Shown here piece by piece: positions 24,911 through 32,766 of a stretch of 35,977 bases of DNA; within the stretch, counting starts at the first letter, position 1, and each line of letters opens with the position of its first letter. The stretch spans positions 1 through 35,977 of the forward strand of contig JAFGXL010000037.1 in the NCBI GenBank assembly GCA_016936655.1, given 5' to 3'. The DNA comes from Nitrospirota bacterium. GTDB lineage: Bacteria > Nitrospirota > Thermodesulfovibrionia > Thermodesulfovibrionales > Dissulfurispiraceae. The notes below the pieces were generated by a model. The model saw only the letters and a list, made by a program, of their open reading frames with translations, ran no database searches and had not been told where the DNA came from. A program made the position numbers and the translations under genes.

Positions 24911-25909
24911 ATGCCTGAACTGAGAAAAGACCCTGTATCCGGCAGATGGGTCATTATATCTATTGAGAGAGGGAAGAGGCCTTCAGATTTTTTATCCCCG
25001 AATCTAAAGAGAAAAAACGGAGGGTTCTGTCCTTTTTGTCCAGGGAACGAAAATACAACACCACCTGAGATAATCGCATTCAGACCATCAGACAGCCCTG
25101 CCGACTCTCCTGGCTGGTCGCTAAGGGTTGTATCAAACAAATTCCCAGCCCTCCAGATACAGGGAGATCTCAACAAGATGGGAGAAGGCATATTTGACAA
25201 GATGAACGGCGTTGGAGCTCATGAAGTAATAATCGAGACCCCAGACCATGATAAATCGCTTGCTACCATCAGCCAAAAGTCTGCAGAAGATGTACTTTGG
25301 GCATACTACTTCAGGTTGTCTGACCTAAAAAAAGATATGCGGCTTAAATACGCGCTCATCTTCAAAAACGAGGGTGAGACAGCAGGAGCCTCTCTTGAGC
25401 ACAGCCACAGCCAGCTCATTGCTCTTCCGATAGTTCCCAAGGTAGTCAAAGAAGAGATAGAGACAGCAAAAAAATATTATGAAAATAAAGAGCGCTGCAT
25501 ATTCTGCGACATTATCGTTCAAGAAGCTGCTGCTGACAAGCGAGTTATATACGAAAATGAGCGTTACATAGCGATAGCACCGTTTGCGCCGCGCGAACCT
25601 TTTGAAACATGGATACTGCCCAAAAAACATGAGTCTGCTTTTGCGCCGGCAGACAAAAGCTTCTCCGGTTTGGCAGAGATACTCCAGAGGGTGCTTAGAC
25701 AGCTAGACAAAGTATTGTCTTATCCTCCTTACAATTTCATACTTCACACCTCACCATTCAAGGATGAGCTGAACGAATACTACCACTGGCATATTGAGCT
25801 AGTGCCGAAACTCACAAAGACAGCAGGATTTGAATGGGGATCTGGGTTTTACATAAATCCGACACCGCCTGAAGAAGCAGTGAGATTTATGAAAGAAGCC
25901 AGGATATGA
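24911..25909 (+). CDS. galT: Galactose-1-phosphate (hexose-1-phosphate) uridylyltransferase
   Basis: A 332-residue GalT of the HIT superfamily. The catalytic HxHxQ motif is intact (H164, H166, Q168 in LEHSHSQLIALP), zinc-site cysteines occur at C40/C43 and C196/C199, and HWHIELVPK near 293 is the second family motif. It transfers UMP between glucose-1-phosphate and galactose-1-phosphate. Related proteins use ADP-glucose, and glgA directly downstream makes an ADP-glucose role worth considering. GAGGAGG precedes ATG 24911. An upstream ORF of 22 codons (24850-24918) covers the leader and overlaps the start. The stop overlaps glgA as ATGA. Confidence 0.9.
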   Translation: MPELRKDPVSGRWVIISIERGKRPSDFLSPNLKRKNGGFCPFCPGNENTTPPEIIAFRPSDSPADSPGWSLRVVSNKFPALQIQGDLNKMGEGIFDKMNGVGAHEVIIETPDHDKSLATISQKSAEDVLWAYYFRLSDLKKDMRLKYALIFKNEGETAGASLEHSHSQLIALPIVPKVVKEEIETAKKYYENKERCIFCDIIVQEAAADKRVIYENERYIAIAPFAPREPFETWILPKKHESAFAPADKSFSGLAEILQRVLRQLDKVLSYPPYNFILHTSPFKDELNEYYHWHIELVPKLTKTAGFEWGSGFYINPTPPEEAVRFMKEARI

Positions 25910-27387
25910 AAATTGCGATAGCTGCATCAGAGGCATTCCCGTTTTCAAAAACAGGAGGCCTAGCCGATGTTACAGGAGCGCTCTGGAAGGAATTCAGCAT
26001 CAAAGGCCACGAGACAATCCTGATAGCACCTCTTTATAAAGAGACAGCAGAATACTTCGGCAGAAATCTGCCCCCGGCATCATCAACAATCACTATTTCT
26101 ACGGGCAGCTCAAACATAAAATGCGATATTTATTTATACAGCTCTGGCAACGCAAAGGCGATTTTTATAGGAAATAAGAAATTCTTCATGCGTAGCAGCC
26201 TGTATGGCACAGATGCCGGCTATGTTGATAATGGTGAAAGATTCTCGTTCTTCTGCAGAGCTGCCATTGAGGCTGTCGAGACCTTGGGGTTAAGACTGGA
26301 TATAATCCATTGCAACGACTGGCAGACCGCTCTCATTCCTCTGCTCATAAAAACTACATACAAAAATTATGCGGCATTTAAAAACTGCACATCTCTGATG
26401 ACCATTCATAACCTGGGATATCAAGGTCATTTCAACCCAGATCTGCTGCCTGCTACAGGACTCGACTTAAAGCTGTTTAATCCGGAGGGCATAGAGTTTT
26501 ACGGAAAGATAAATTTTCTCAAAGCCGGCATAATCGGCGCAGACATAGTTGCAACAGTGAGCCGCAACTATGCCAATGAAATTCTCACCCCAGAAAATGG
26601 GTTCGGACTGGAAGGGCTGCTGAAAAACAGGATTGCAGATCTCTACGGCATACCAAATGGCATTGACTGCGACATATGGGATCCTGCAGCTGATCCTTTT
26701 TTGCCTTCTAACTACTCTGCTGCAAACAGGTCAGGCAAAACAGAATGCAGAAAATCGCTGATAAAAAATTGCGGATTCAACATCAGCAGCAGGGAGCCTG
26801 TATTCACCTTTGTTGGCAGGCTTGCATCACAAAAAGGCATTGATCTCATTGTTGATGCTGCAAACAGCATAGTAAAAATGGGCTGCCTGTTTATTGTCGG
26901 CAAAGGTGAGCAAAAATATCATACAGCGATCGAGGAGCTGCATAAAAAACATCCGTACCGCATAAATTTCTTTGCAGGATTCGACGAGTCCGCAGCGCGG
27001 CTCGCTTATGCAGGCTCTGACATATTTGTTATGCCCTCTCTCTATGAGCCTTGCGGCCTTGTGCAGATGATAGCTATGAGATACGGCTGTGTGCCTGTGG
27101 CAAGAAACACAGGCGGACTTGCAGACACCATAGTCAGTGCAGAATGCCTCCCAGCTGAAGATGCAGAGTCATCAATGCCGGATATTCGACCCACAGGATT
27201 TTTATTTGATGAATTCAGCGCCTCAGCTCTTACAGAAATGCTCTTTACAGCTACTCTGGCATTTAATATGCCCGATGTGTGGAATAAGCTTGTCCTGAAC
27301 AGCATGACAAGGGATTTTTCATGGTCAAAATCTGCTAATATTTATTTAGAGCTCTATAGAAAATACAGAAAAAATCTTAAAGGCTAG
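25906..27387 (+). CDS. glgA: Glycogen synthase (ADP-glucose starch synthase)
   Basis: A 493-residue GT5 glycosyltransferase. The N-terminal ADP-glucose site KTGGLADV (K15) is present, as are HCNDWQTALIPLL, MTIHNLGYQG, and the C-terminal GT-B signatures FVGRLASQKGIDL and MPSLYEPCGLVQMIAMRYG with the catalytic-site glutamate. It elongates alpha-1,4-glucan from ADP-glucose in the cytoplasm. Start and stop are well set: ATGA overlap with galT, and the histidine-kinase gene begins 5 nt after the TAG. No glgB, glgC or glgP is in the window. Confidence 0.96.
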   Translation: MKIAIAASEAFPFSKTGGLADVTGALWKEFSIKGHETILIAPLYKETAEYFGRNLPPASSTITISTGSSNIKCDIYLYSSGNAKAIFIGNKKFFMRSSLYGTDAGYVDNGERFSFFCRAAIEAVETLGLRLDIIHCNDWQTALIPLLIKTTYKNYAAFKNCTSLMTIHNLGYQGHFNPDLLPATGLDLKLFNPEGIEFYGKINFLKAGIIGADIVATVSRNYANEILTPENGFGLEGLLKNRIADLYGIPNGIDCDIWDPAADPFLPSNYSAANRSGKTECRKSLIKNCGFNISSREPVFTFVGRLASQKGIDLIVDAANSIVKMGCLFIVGKGEQKYHTAIEELHKKHPYRINFFAGFDESAARLAYAGSDIFVMPSLYEPCGLVQMIAMRYGCVPVARNTGGLADTIVSAECLPAEDAESSMPDIRPTGFLFDEFSASALTEMLFTATLAFNMPDVWNKLVLNSMTRDFSWSKSANIYLELYRKYRKNLKG

Positions 27388-27392
27388 CTTTG

Positions 27393-30017
27393 ATGGAACC
27401 ATTAGATCCGATTGACAACAACTCAGAGCATCTCGGATTTAAACAGGAGGGTATTGCTGGTGACAGCAGAGCCTCCAGCTTATTTACATCAGAAGCATCA
27501 CGATTTGCAAGGTCTCTATTTGCCGCGAAATCTGCTGATCAGCTCTTTAAAGCCATATGCGAGGAGTCATCAAGAATACTCAACTCCACCGGCGCAGCTC
27601 TATACATCACTCATGGCGCAGAACTTAGTCTAAAATATTCCCATGGCAATGCAGCTGCATTTATCGGCTGGGATATCAGCAGCAACGCATCCAGAGCGCT
27701 TTATGAAAACAGAGCTGTAACATATTCAGCGCCGCCAGGCATCGATCCTGGCTCACTGCCGCTCTCAGCAGTCTCTGTTCCTCTGTCTGCAAACGGGTCT
27801 GTAATTGGCGTGATCACACTTTTTACAAAAAAAGCCCAAGATAATTCTCCTGCAGAGTTTAGCTCAATTGACTCTATACTGCTTTCTGAACTAGGAGAAA
27901 CTTCTGCTGCTGCGTTGAGCAGCCGCAAAGAGTGCGACTGCGAAAACGCCGAGTCTGCAGCGCGAGACAGAGCAGAACTGCTAAAAGGATACCTGGACAG
28001 TTTCCTCGAAAATACAGCTGACGCGATCGTTACCACTGATTTGAATGGTTATGTAACATCATGGAACAAGGGCGCTGAAAAAATATACGGATTTGATCAT
28101 AATGAGGTGATTGGACAGCATATGCCGTTTGTCCCCGAATTTCTTATGGACTCTGAAAAAACCTTTATCGAACGTGTAGCGCTCGGAGAAACATTAAAAG
28201 GCATAGAGACCATACGAAAAAAGAAAGACGGCTCAATGATAGATGTAAGCCTAACTCTTTCGCCTATAAAAAACTCTTCCAGCAATGTCACAGGAATCAG
28301 CGGCATAGCCAGAGACATAACTCAGAAAAAGAAGACAGAAAAAAATCTGCTTCGCCGCAACTCAGAATTGTCGAGAATTCTCTTCATCAGCGCAGCTATG
28401 CGCGGCACGCTCGAGCTGGACAAGCTGCTCAGAATGGTTCTGACCGCCGTCACCATGGGAGATGGTCTCGGGTTTAACAGAGCAATGCTCTTTCTAAGAG
28501 ATGAAAAACAAAACATACTGAAAGGTGCGATGGGCGTCGGGCCTGCAAGCCATGAAGAGGCTTGGGAGATCTGGGCAAAACTCTCTCTTGAGCACAAGAG
28601 CCTAACATCCATTCTGAATGAAATGGACAAAAATCCCAACAAAAAAGAGTCATTTGTTGATATGCTCTGCAAAGGCATCGAAATATCATTGGAGTCTGAC
28701 ACAATACTTACAAGAACTGTAAAGAAAAAGAAGGCATACAATGTTATAGATGTGCAGAAGGAGTCTCTGTCAGACCTTGAGCTTATACAACAGCTCGGCA
28801 CAACTGCATATGCCTCTGTTCCGCTGATATCAAGAGACAAGGTTATTGGCGTACTCTGGGTAGACAACCTCTTTACGCGAAGGCCAATAACTGAACAGGA
28901 TATAGAGTTCCTAAGGATATTCAGCAACCAGATGGCCTCTGCTATAGAGAACGCCCAGCTTTTTGAGAGCATAAACAGCACTGAACAGCAGCTCTCAAAC
29001 ATATTTGAATCTATCTCTGATCTGCTCTTTTTCACAGGCACAGACTACACGATCAACAAGGTCAACAAGGCTGTAGTTAATAAAATAGGCATGCCGGAGG
29101 AAGAGATCGTTGGGAAAAAATGCTATCAAATCTTTCATGGCATGCAGGAGCCTCTCATGTCTTGCCCTCATATAAAAACATTGGATCAGGGCAAGGCATT
29201 TATTGAAGAGGTGGAAGACTTTCATTTGGGCGGCGCTTATATAGTCTCCTGCTCACCACTTTTTGACAAGTCCGGAGCCCTGCTCGGCACAGTTCATATT
29301 GCAAGAGACATCACAGAGCAGAAAAAACTGAGGGAAAAGGTAGCAAATGCTGAGCGAATGGCTGCTCTCGGTGAAATCGCTGCAAAAGTTGCTCATGAAA
29401 TACGCAACCCCCTGCTATCTGTCGGCGGCTTTGCCAGAAGGCTAGAAAAAAGGCTGAATAATGATCTAAAAGAGTACGCTAAAATCATAGTTGAAGAGGT
29501 TGGCAGGCTTGAGGAGATACTTAATGATACTCTCGGCTTTGTAAGAAGCAGCAGACTGGACATAAAAAAGACAGATATGGATGAGTTTATTGACAAAATA
29601 ATCACGCTGCTCGAATCAGCTGCAGCATCAAAAGAAGATATGCTCGTCAAAGAGATTAATGAGAAAGTTATACTTCAGGCAGACCAGAATAGACTAAAAG
29701 AAGCGCTTATAAATATTATAAACAACGCCATACAGGCCACAAAGAAGGGTACAATAGTCATAAGAGCGCTTTATGAAAACAACCCTGAAGGCATCAGGGA
29801 AGGCATAATAGAAGTGGAGGACTGCGGAGCAGGAATAAAGCCTGAAGATTTAAACAGGATATTTGATCCTTTTTTTACAACAAGATCAAGCGGCACAGGA
29901 CTGGGGCTTGCGATAACAAAAAAAATAATTGAATCCCACAGAGGCAGGATAGAGGTAAAAAGCGAGATGGGGAAAGGCACTAAATTCAGAATTTATCTGC
30001 CTGCACAGGAGGCTTGA
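27393..30017 (+). CDS. Soluble GAF/PAS sensor histidine kinase
   Basis: An 874-residue kinase with no transmembrane segment, hence cytoplasmic. Order (from ATG): GAF (about 45-178), PAS (about 198-312), coiled linker, larger GAF (about 330-525), second PAS (about 532-645), HisKA (about 652-720) with H668 in KVAHEIRNPLLS, and HATPase_c (about 755-874) with N-box INNAIQA, DCGAGI, FDPFFTT and GTGLGL. The second PAS holds a Cys/His-rich loop (KCYQIFHGMQEPLMSCPHIK) that could bind a metal or sense redox state. An in-frame TTG lies one codon upstream; ATG 27393 is preferred, with AAAGG 10 nt upstream. It is embedded between glgA (5 nt) and its receiver (0 nt), so it is probably co-expressed with glycogen genes. 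Confidence 0.92.
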   Translation: MEPLDPIDNNSEHLGFKQEGIAGDSRASSLFTSEASRFARSLFAAKSADQLFKAICEESSRILNSTGAALYITHGAELSLKYSHGNAAAFIGWDISSNASRALYENRAVTYSAPPGIDPGSLPLSAVSVPLSANGSVIGVITLFTKKAQDNSPAEFSSIDSILLSELGETSAAALSSRKECDCENAESAARDRAELLKGYLDSFLENTADAIVTTDLNGYVTSWNKGAEKIYGFDHNEVIGQHMPFVPEFLMDSEKTFIERVALGETLKGIETIRKKKDGSMIDVSLTLSPIKNSSSNVTGISGIARDITQKKKTEKNLLRRNSELSRILFISAAMRGTLELDKLLRMVLTAVTMGDGLGFNRAMLFLRDEKQNILKGAMGVGPASHEEAWEIWAKLSLEHKSLTSILNEMDKNPNKKESFVDMLCKGIEISLESDTILTRTVKKKKAYNVIDVQKESLSDLELIQQLGTTAYASVPLISRDKVIGVLWVDNLFTRRPITEQDIEFLRIFSNQMASAIENAQLFESINSTEQQLSNIFESISDLLFFTGTDYTINKVNKAVVNKIGMPEEEIVGKKCYQIFHGMQEPLMSCPHIKTLDQGKAFIEEVEDFHLGGAYIVSCSPLFDKSGALLGTVHIARDITEQKKLREKVANAERMAALGEIAAKVAHEIRNPLLSVGGFARRLEKRLNNDLKEYAKIIVEEVGRLEEILNDTLGFVRSSRLDIKKTDMDEFIDKIITLLESAAASKEDMLVKEINEKVILQADQNRLKEALINIINNAIQATKKGTIVIRALYENNPEGIREGIIEVEDCGAGIKPEDLNRIFDPFFTTRSSGTGLGLAITKKIIESHRGRIEVKSEMGKGTKFRIYLPAQEA

Positions 30018-30371
30018 ATGAAAAAGATACTCGTTGTAGATGATGAGAAAAATATCCTAAAACTCTATGAAACAGAACTCCAAGAAGAAGGATACTCTGT
30101 ATTCACAGCAAATTCCGGCAAAGAAGCGCTCGAGGCATTTGATAAGCATTCACCTGATCTTGTTACTCTGGACATACTCATGCCAGACATTGACGGCATA
30201 CAGATACTAAGAATGCTGAAAGAAAAAAATCCGCAGGTTCCGGTTATTATGTTAACTGCTTATGACTACAGGGATGACTTCTCTGTATGGGGCTCTGATG
30301 CCTATGTAGTAAAATCCTCAGACCTTTCAAGCCTGAAAGAAACCATAAAGACAATCCTTGAAGCCCGATAG
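30018..30371 (+). CDS. Stand-alone CheY-like response regulator receiver
   Basis: A 117-residue receiver domain alone. The acidic pocket D8/D9, phospho-acceptor D52 (TLDILMPD), the switch threonine in MLTAY and the conserved lysine K99 in YVVKSS are all present. There is no output domain, so it must act by protein contact or as part of a phosphorelay. It starts directly after the kinase stop, with AGGAGG inside the kinase's last codons, and is surely the partner of that kinase. The end overlaps rlmD by 14 nt. Confidence 0.93.
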   Translation: MKKILVVDDEKNILKLYETELQEEGYSVFTANSGKEALEAFDKHSPDLVTLDILMPDIDGIQILRMLKEKNPQVPVIMLTAYDYRDDFSVWGSDAYVVKSSDLSSLKETIKTILEAR

Positions 30372-31605
30372 CAGATTTATAACAGTCGCAACACAAAAGC
30401 CCGCCTATGGCGGGCTCTCTGTTGCACGCACAAATTCCGGCAAGGTCATACTACTTAAAGGCGCGCTCCCCGGAGAAAAGGTGCGCGCAAATATAGAATA
30501 TGACCATCGCGACTATTTTATAGGAACAGCATCAGAAATACTAGAACCATCCACTGAAAGAGTGTCTCCTGAATGTACCCATTTCGGCATGTGCGGGGGA
30601 TGTCAGCTCCAGCACGCTTCTTATAGAGAGCAGGTAAGAATGAAGGAGGATATCCTGACAGAATCCGTAACAAGGGCGCTCGGTCAGGAAGCAAAGCTTT
30701 CGCACACATTCTCGTCATCTGAGCATTGGGGATACAGACACAGAGGACAGTTCAAGACTTCTGAAGACAAAATTGGTTTTTTCAGGGAAAAGAGCGACAG
30801 CGTGGTTGATATAAAAAACTGCCCTATAATGGCAGCCTGCATAAACAGCCTTCTTTCGAAAGTACGTGGCAATCTGGACTCTGCTGCAAAAGAGATCCAT
30901 ATATCATCAGCCACAGGCTCATCAGCACTGGTGCGGTTGCGCAGTTATATGGCCAGCAAAGACGCGCCTCTAAAAACAGCTTCTGAACTTATGAGATCAG
31001 GATTTACAGGTGTAACAATAGAGACAGAAAAAGGATACCTCCAGTTTGGCGAGCCGACAATGCAGCTTGATCTATGCGGGCTTAAATACAGGGTTTCCCC
31101 TCTAAGCTTTTTCCAGAGCAACTGGCAGCTGAATAATGTTGTGGTGAAGTTTATAGACGATTACATACGCAGCTACTCTGCAAAAAATATTGTAGACCTC
31201 TATTCGGGCGCCGGGAATCTGGCTCTGCCTGCTGCCCAGTATGCAGAAAAGGTGATATGCGTAGAAGAAAACCCATATGCAGTACAAGACGGGATAAAAA
31301 ACGCACAGTTAAATTCTCTTTTAAATTGTGACTTCATAACCTCGGCTGCAGAGAAGTTTGACATCCCTGCTAAAACAGATATGCTAATACTCGATCCTCC
31401 AAGACCGGGGCTAACAAACAGGACTATCGAAAGTGTGCTGCGCACTTCTCCAACCAGGATAATCTATATGTCATGCAACCCTTCAACATTCTCACGCGAT
31501 CTGAAAAAACTTATGCGCATATACAGCCTAAATCAGCTCTGCATGATAGACTTTTTCCCACAGACTTACCATATTGAGGCTATGGCGTTTTTAGAAATCA
31601 GATAG
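30358..31605 (+). CDS. rlmD: 23S rRNA (uracil-C5)-methyltransferase, RlmD/RumA family
   Basis: A 415-residue SAM-dependent RNA methyltransferase. A TRAM-like OB domain (about 5-60) precedes the four Fe-S cysteines C73, C79, C82 and C155; the Rossmann domain has VDLYSGAGNLAL (279-290), LDPPRPG and the catalytic nucleophile C373 in MSCNPSTFSRDL. It methylates a uracil in 23S rRNA; RlmC, RlmD and TrmA specificity cannot be separated with confidence from sequence alone. The start is TTG 30358: an in-frame TAA lies four codons upstream and no other start codon occurs before the conserved TRAM domain. It overlaps the receiver gene by 14 nt, implying coupled translation. Confidence 0.9.
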   Translation: MKPDSRFITVATQKPAYGGLSVARTNSGKVILLKGALPGEKVRANIEYDHRDYFIGTASEILEPSTERVSPECTHFGMCGGCQLQHASYREQVRMKEDILTESVTRALGQEAKLSHTFSSSEHWGYRHRGQFKTSEDKIGFFREKSDSVVDIKNCPIMAACINSLLSKVRGNLDSAAKEIHISSATGSSALVRLRSYMASKDAPLKTASELMRSGFTGVTIETEKGYLQFGEPTMQLDLCGLKYRVSPLSFFQSNWQLNNVVVKFIDDYIRSYSAKNIVDLYSGAGNLALPAAQYAEKVICVEENPYAVQDGIKNAQLNSLLNCDFITSAAEKFDIPAKTDMLILDPPRPGLTNRTIESVLRTSPTRIIYMSCNPSTFSRDLKKLMRIYSLNQLCMIDFFPQTYHIEAMAFLEIR

Positions 31606-31614
31606 ATACTATCT
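31600..31614. repeat. Small inverted repeat holding both stop codons of two convergent genes
   Basis: AGATAG-ATA-CTATCT is a 6-bp stem with a 3-nt loop. The rlmD TAG and the CAP-gene TAG lie in opposite arms, only 3 nt apart. The stem is AT-rich with no T-tract, so I do not call it a terminator. Confidence 0.4.
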
Positions 31615-32187
31615 GAAGTTCTGGGTAAAATAGTATGTGCCTTCTGAATCGCATGCTATCCCTATACCCAGCAGTCCATAATCTGATGAAAGTATATTTT
31701 CCCTATGCCCCTTGCTCTTCATCCATATATCCATCATCACATGAGCCAAGTCATCCGATGTCCTTATCTCTCCATATCCCCTGAGCTGTCCTCTGGAAAG
31801 AAGCCCCACATTCTCGCCTACTCCTATCATCATCCTGCCTTTTTTTGTGTATGCGGACACACCCATCCTCTCTGCCCTTGCAACAGGGTCTTCACCGTCC
31901 GGATTTACATGAGCGAAGAATTTTCTGCGTATCATGTCAGAGCTATGACTTAGAGCGATTGACGCCAGGCCGCTGTCCCACGCAAGCTGTGAAACTCCAG
32001 CTTTTCTGCGCTCGGAATTAACCTTTATCAGTATCTGGTCTGCTAAATACTTAAGCTCAGAAGCTGAACATATACCGGTCTTGCCATAATGAGACGGAGC
32101 TGCATTGCGCTGACCGTAATCAAAAGTTACACATCCAGCAATGCCTAAAATGCATATCACCACCGCAGCAGGCAACCACAGGCACAA
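31609..32187 (-). CDS. CAP/SCP-domain lipoprotein (YkwD-like)
   Basis: A protein of up to 192 residues. A hydrophobic N-terminus ends in a lipobox, LGIAGC (Cys19 from TTG 32187), pointing to a lipid-anchored envelope protein. The CAP domain follows (about 45-192): NSERRKAGVSQLAWDSGLASIALSHSSDM, FFAHVNP with the metal-site histidine, GENVG, MDIWMKSKGHRENILS with the second His/Glu pair, and a C-terminal YYFTQNF. Bacterial members are widespread and mostly of unknown function. The start is unsure: an in-frame TAA lies upstream, TTG 32187 and a second TTG at 32175 are the choices, and neither has a ribosome site or the usual basic N-terminus. It is convergent with rlmD. Confidence 0.85.
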   Translation of the reverse strand: MCLWLPAAVVICILGIAGCVTFDYGQRNAAPSHYGKTGICSASELKYLADQILIKVNSERRKAGVSQLAWDSGLASIALSHSSDMIRRKFFAHVNPDGEDPVARAERMGVSAYTKKGRMMIGVGENVGLLSRGQLRGYGEIRTSDDLAHVMMDIWMKSKGHRENILSSDYGLLGIGIACDSEGTYYFTQNFR

Positions 32188-32217
32188 ATATATAGCTGTA
32201 TGTTAAATTATGTTTGA

Positions 32218-32724
32218 ATGCCTGATACCTTTAAAAGATTTCATGGCAGAGACCTGGTTTATTGCGACAGCAGAGCAGCTATCAGGGCTCACAGGAAACT
32301 TTTTGACTTCAGCCCGGACGCTTATCTTATTGAAGAAGACCACTCCTTAATTCCGGCCAGACTTTCTTTGCTCTCTGGATGCAACTCTACAGAACCTTTA
32401 CACCCTGCTAAACTGCACATAGTTTTGAACTGGGTAAATATGTTAAAACTAGCAAATTGGGCTGAACAAAAACCTGCTGTATCTGAACTTGTACTTGTGT
32501 TCAAAAAAGTCGGCATCAGAAGTGATGAGCTTCATCCGTTTTTATCAGGGGATGTTGAGGATATTTTCCCATGGCTCTACTATTCAAACAGGCACGAAAC
32601 CTTCAAAAAGATTTGCTATGCAGCAAAAGGCTCTCTTGAGACCAGACTTAAAAAGTCTGACATACGGATACATTGCCACCTGTTTTACGAACAAGAACAA
32701 ATAATAGTATCATCCAGCCTCTGA
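32218..32724 (+). CDS. Unrecognised protein of 168 residues
   Basis: I do not recognise this protein. It is 168 residues, mostly polar, with no signal peptide or membrane helix, and it starts MPDTFKRFHGRDLVYCDS. The middle (about 62-92) is a hydrophobic helix-rich stretch (LHIVLNWVNMLKLANWAE); aromatic residues cluster at PWLYYSNRHETF, and the C-terminus alternates His, Cys and Tyr (IRIHCHLFYEQEQ). ATG 32218 directly follows an in-frame TGA, so it is the earliest possible start; there is no ribosome site. It is divergent from the CAP gene with only 30 nt between them, and a GC-rich hairpin follows. Length and uninterrupted frame favour a real gene, perhaps lineage-specific. Confidence 0.6.
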   Translation: MPDTFKRFHGRDLVYCDSRAAIRAHRKLFDFSPDAYLIEEDHSLIPARLSLLSGCNSTEPLHPAKLHIVLNWVNMLKLANWAEQKPAVSELVLVFKKVGIRSDELHPFLSGDVEDIFPWLYYSNRHETFKKICYAAKGSLETRLKKSDIRIHCHLFYEQEQIIVSSSL

Positions 32725-32727
32725 AGA

Positions 32728-32760
32728 GCCTGCTAGCCTCCGGTCGGAGGCATAGCAGGC
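32728..32760. terminator. GC-rich hairpin between convergent genes
   Basis: GCCTGCTAGCCTCC (32728-32741) pairs with GGAGGC and TAGCAGGC (32746-32760) with one bulged A and loop GGTC. It fills the gap between the end of the unrecognised gene and the end of hemG. Neither side has a T-tract, so termination is inferred from stem strength and position. Confidence 0.5.
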
Positions 32761-32766
32761 AATAAA

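Noticed and set aside
24820-25200. N-terminal extension of the RNase Z-like protein across galT
   Set aside because: The extra residues lie antisense to galT and match nothing; ATG 24819 gives the normal protein start with a -10 box just upstream.
28322-29041. Minus-strand frame of 239 codons opposite the histidine kinase
   Set aside because: Ser/Leu-rich antisense translation of the GAF region; the plus-strand frame has clear domains.
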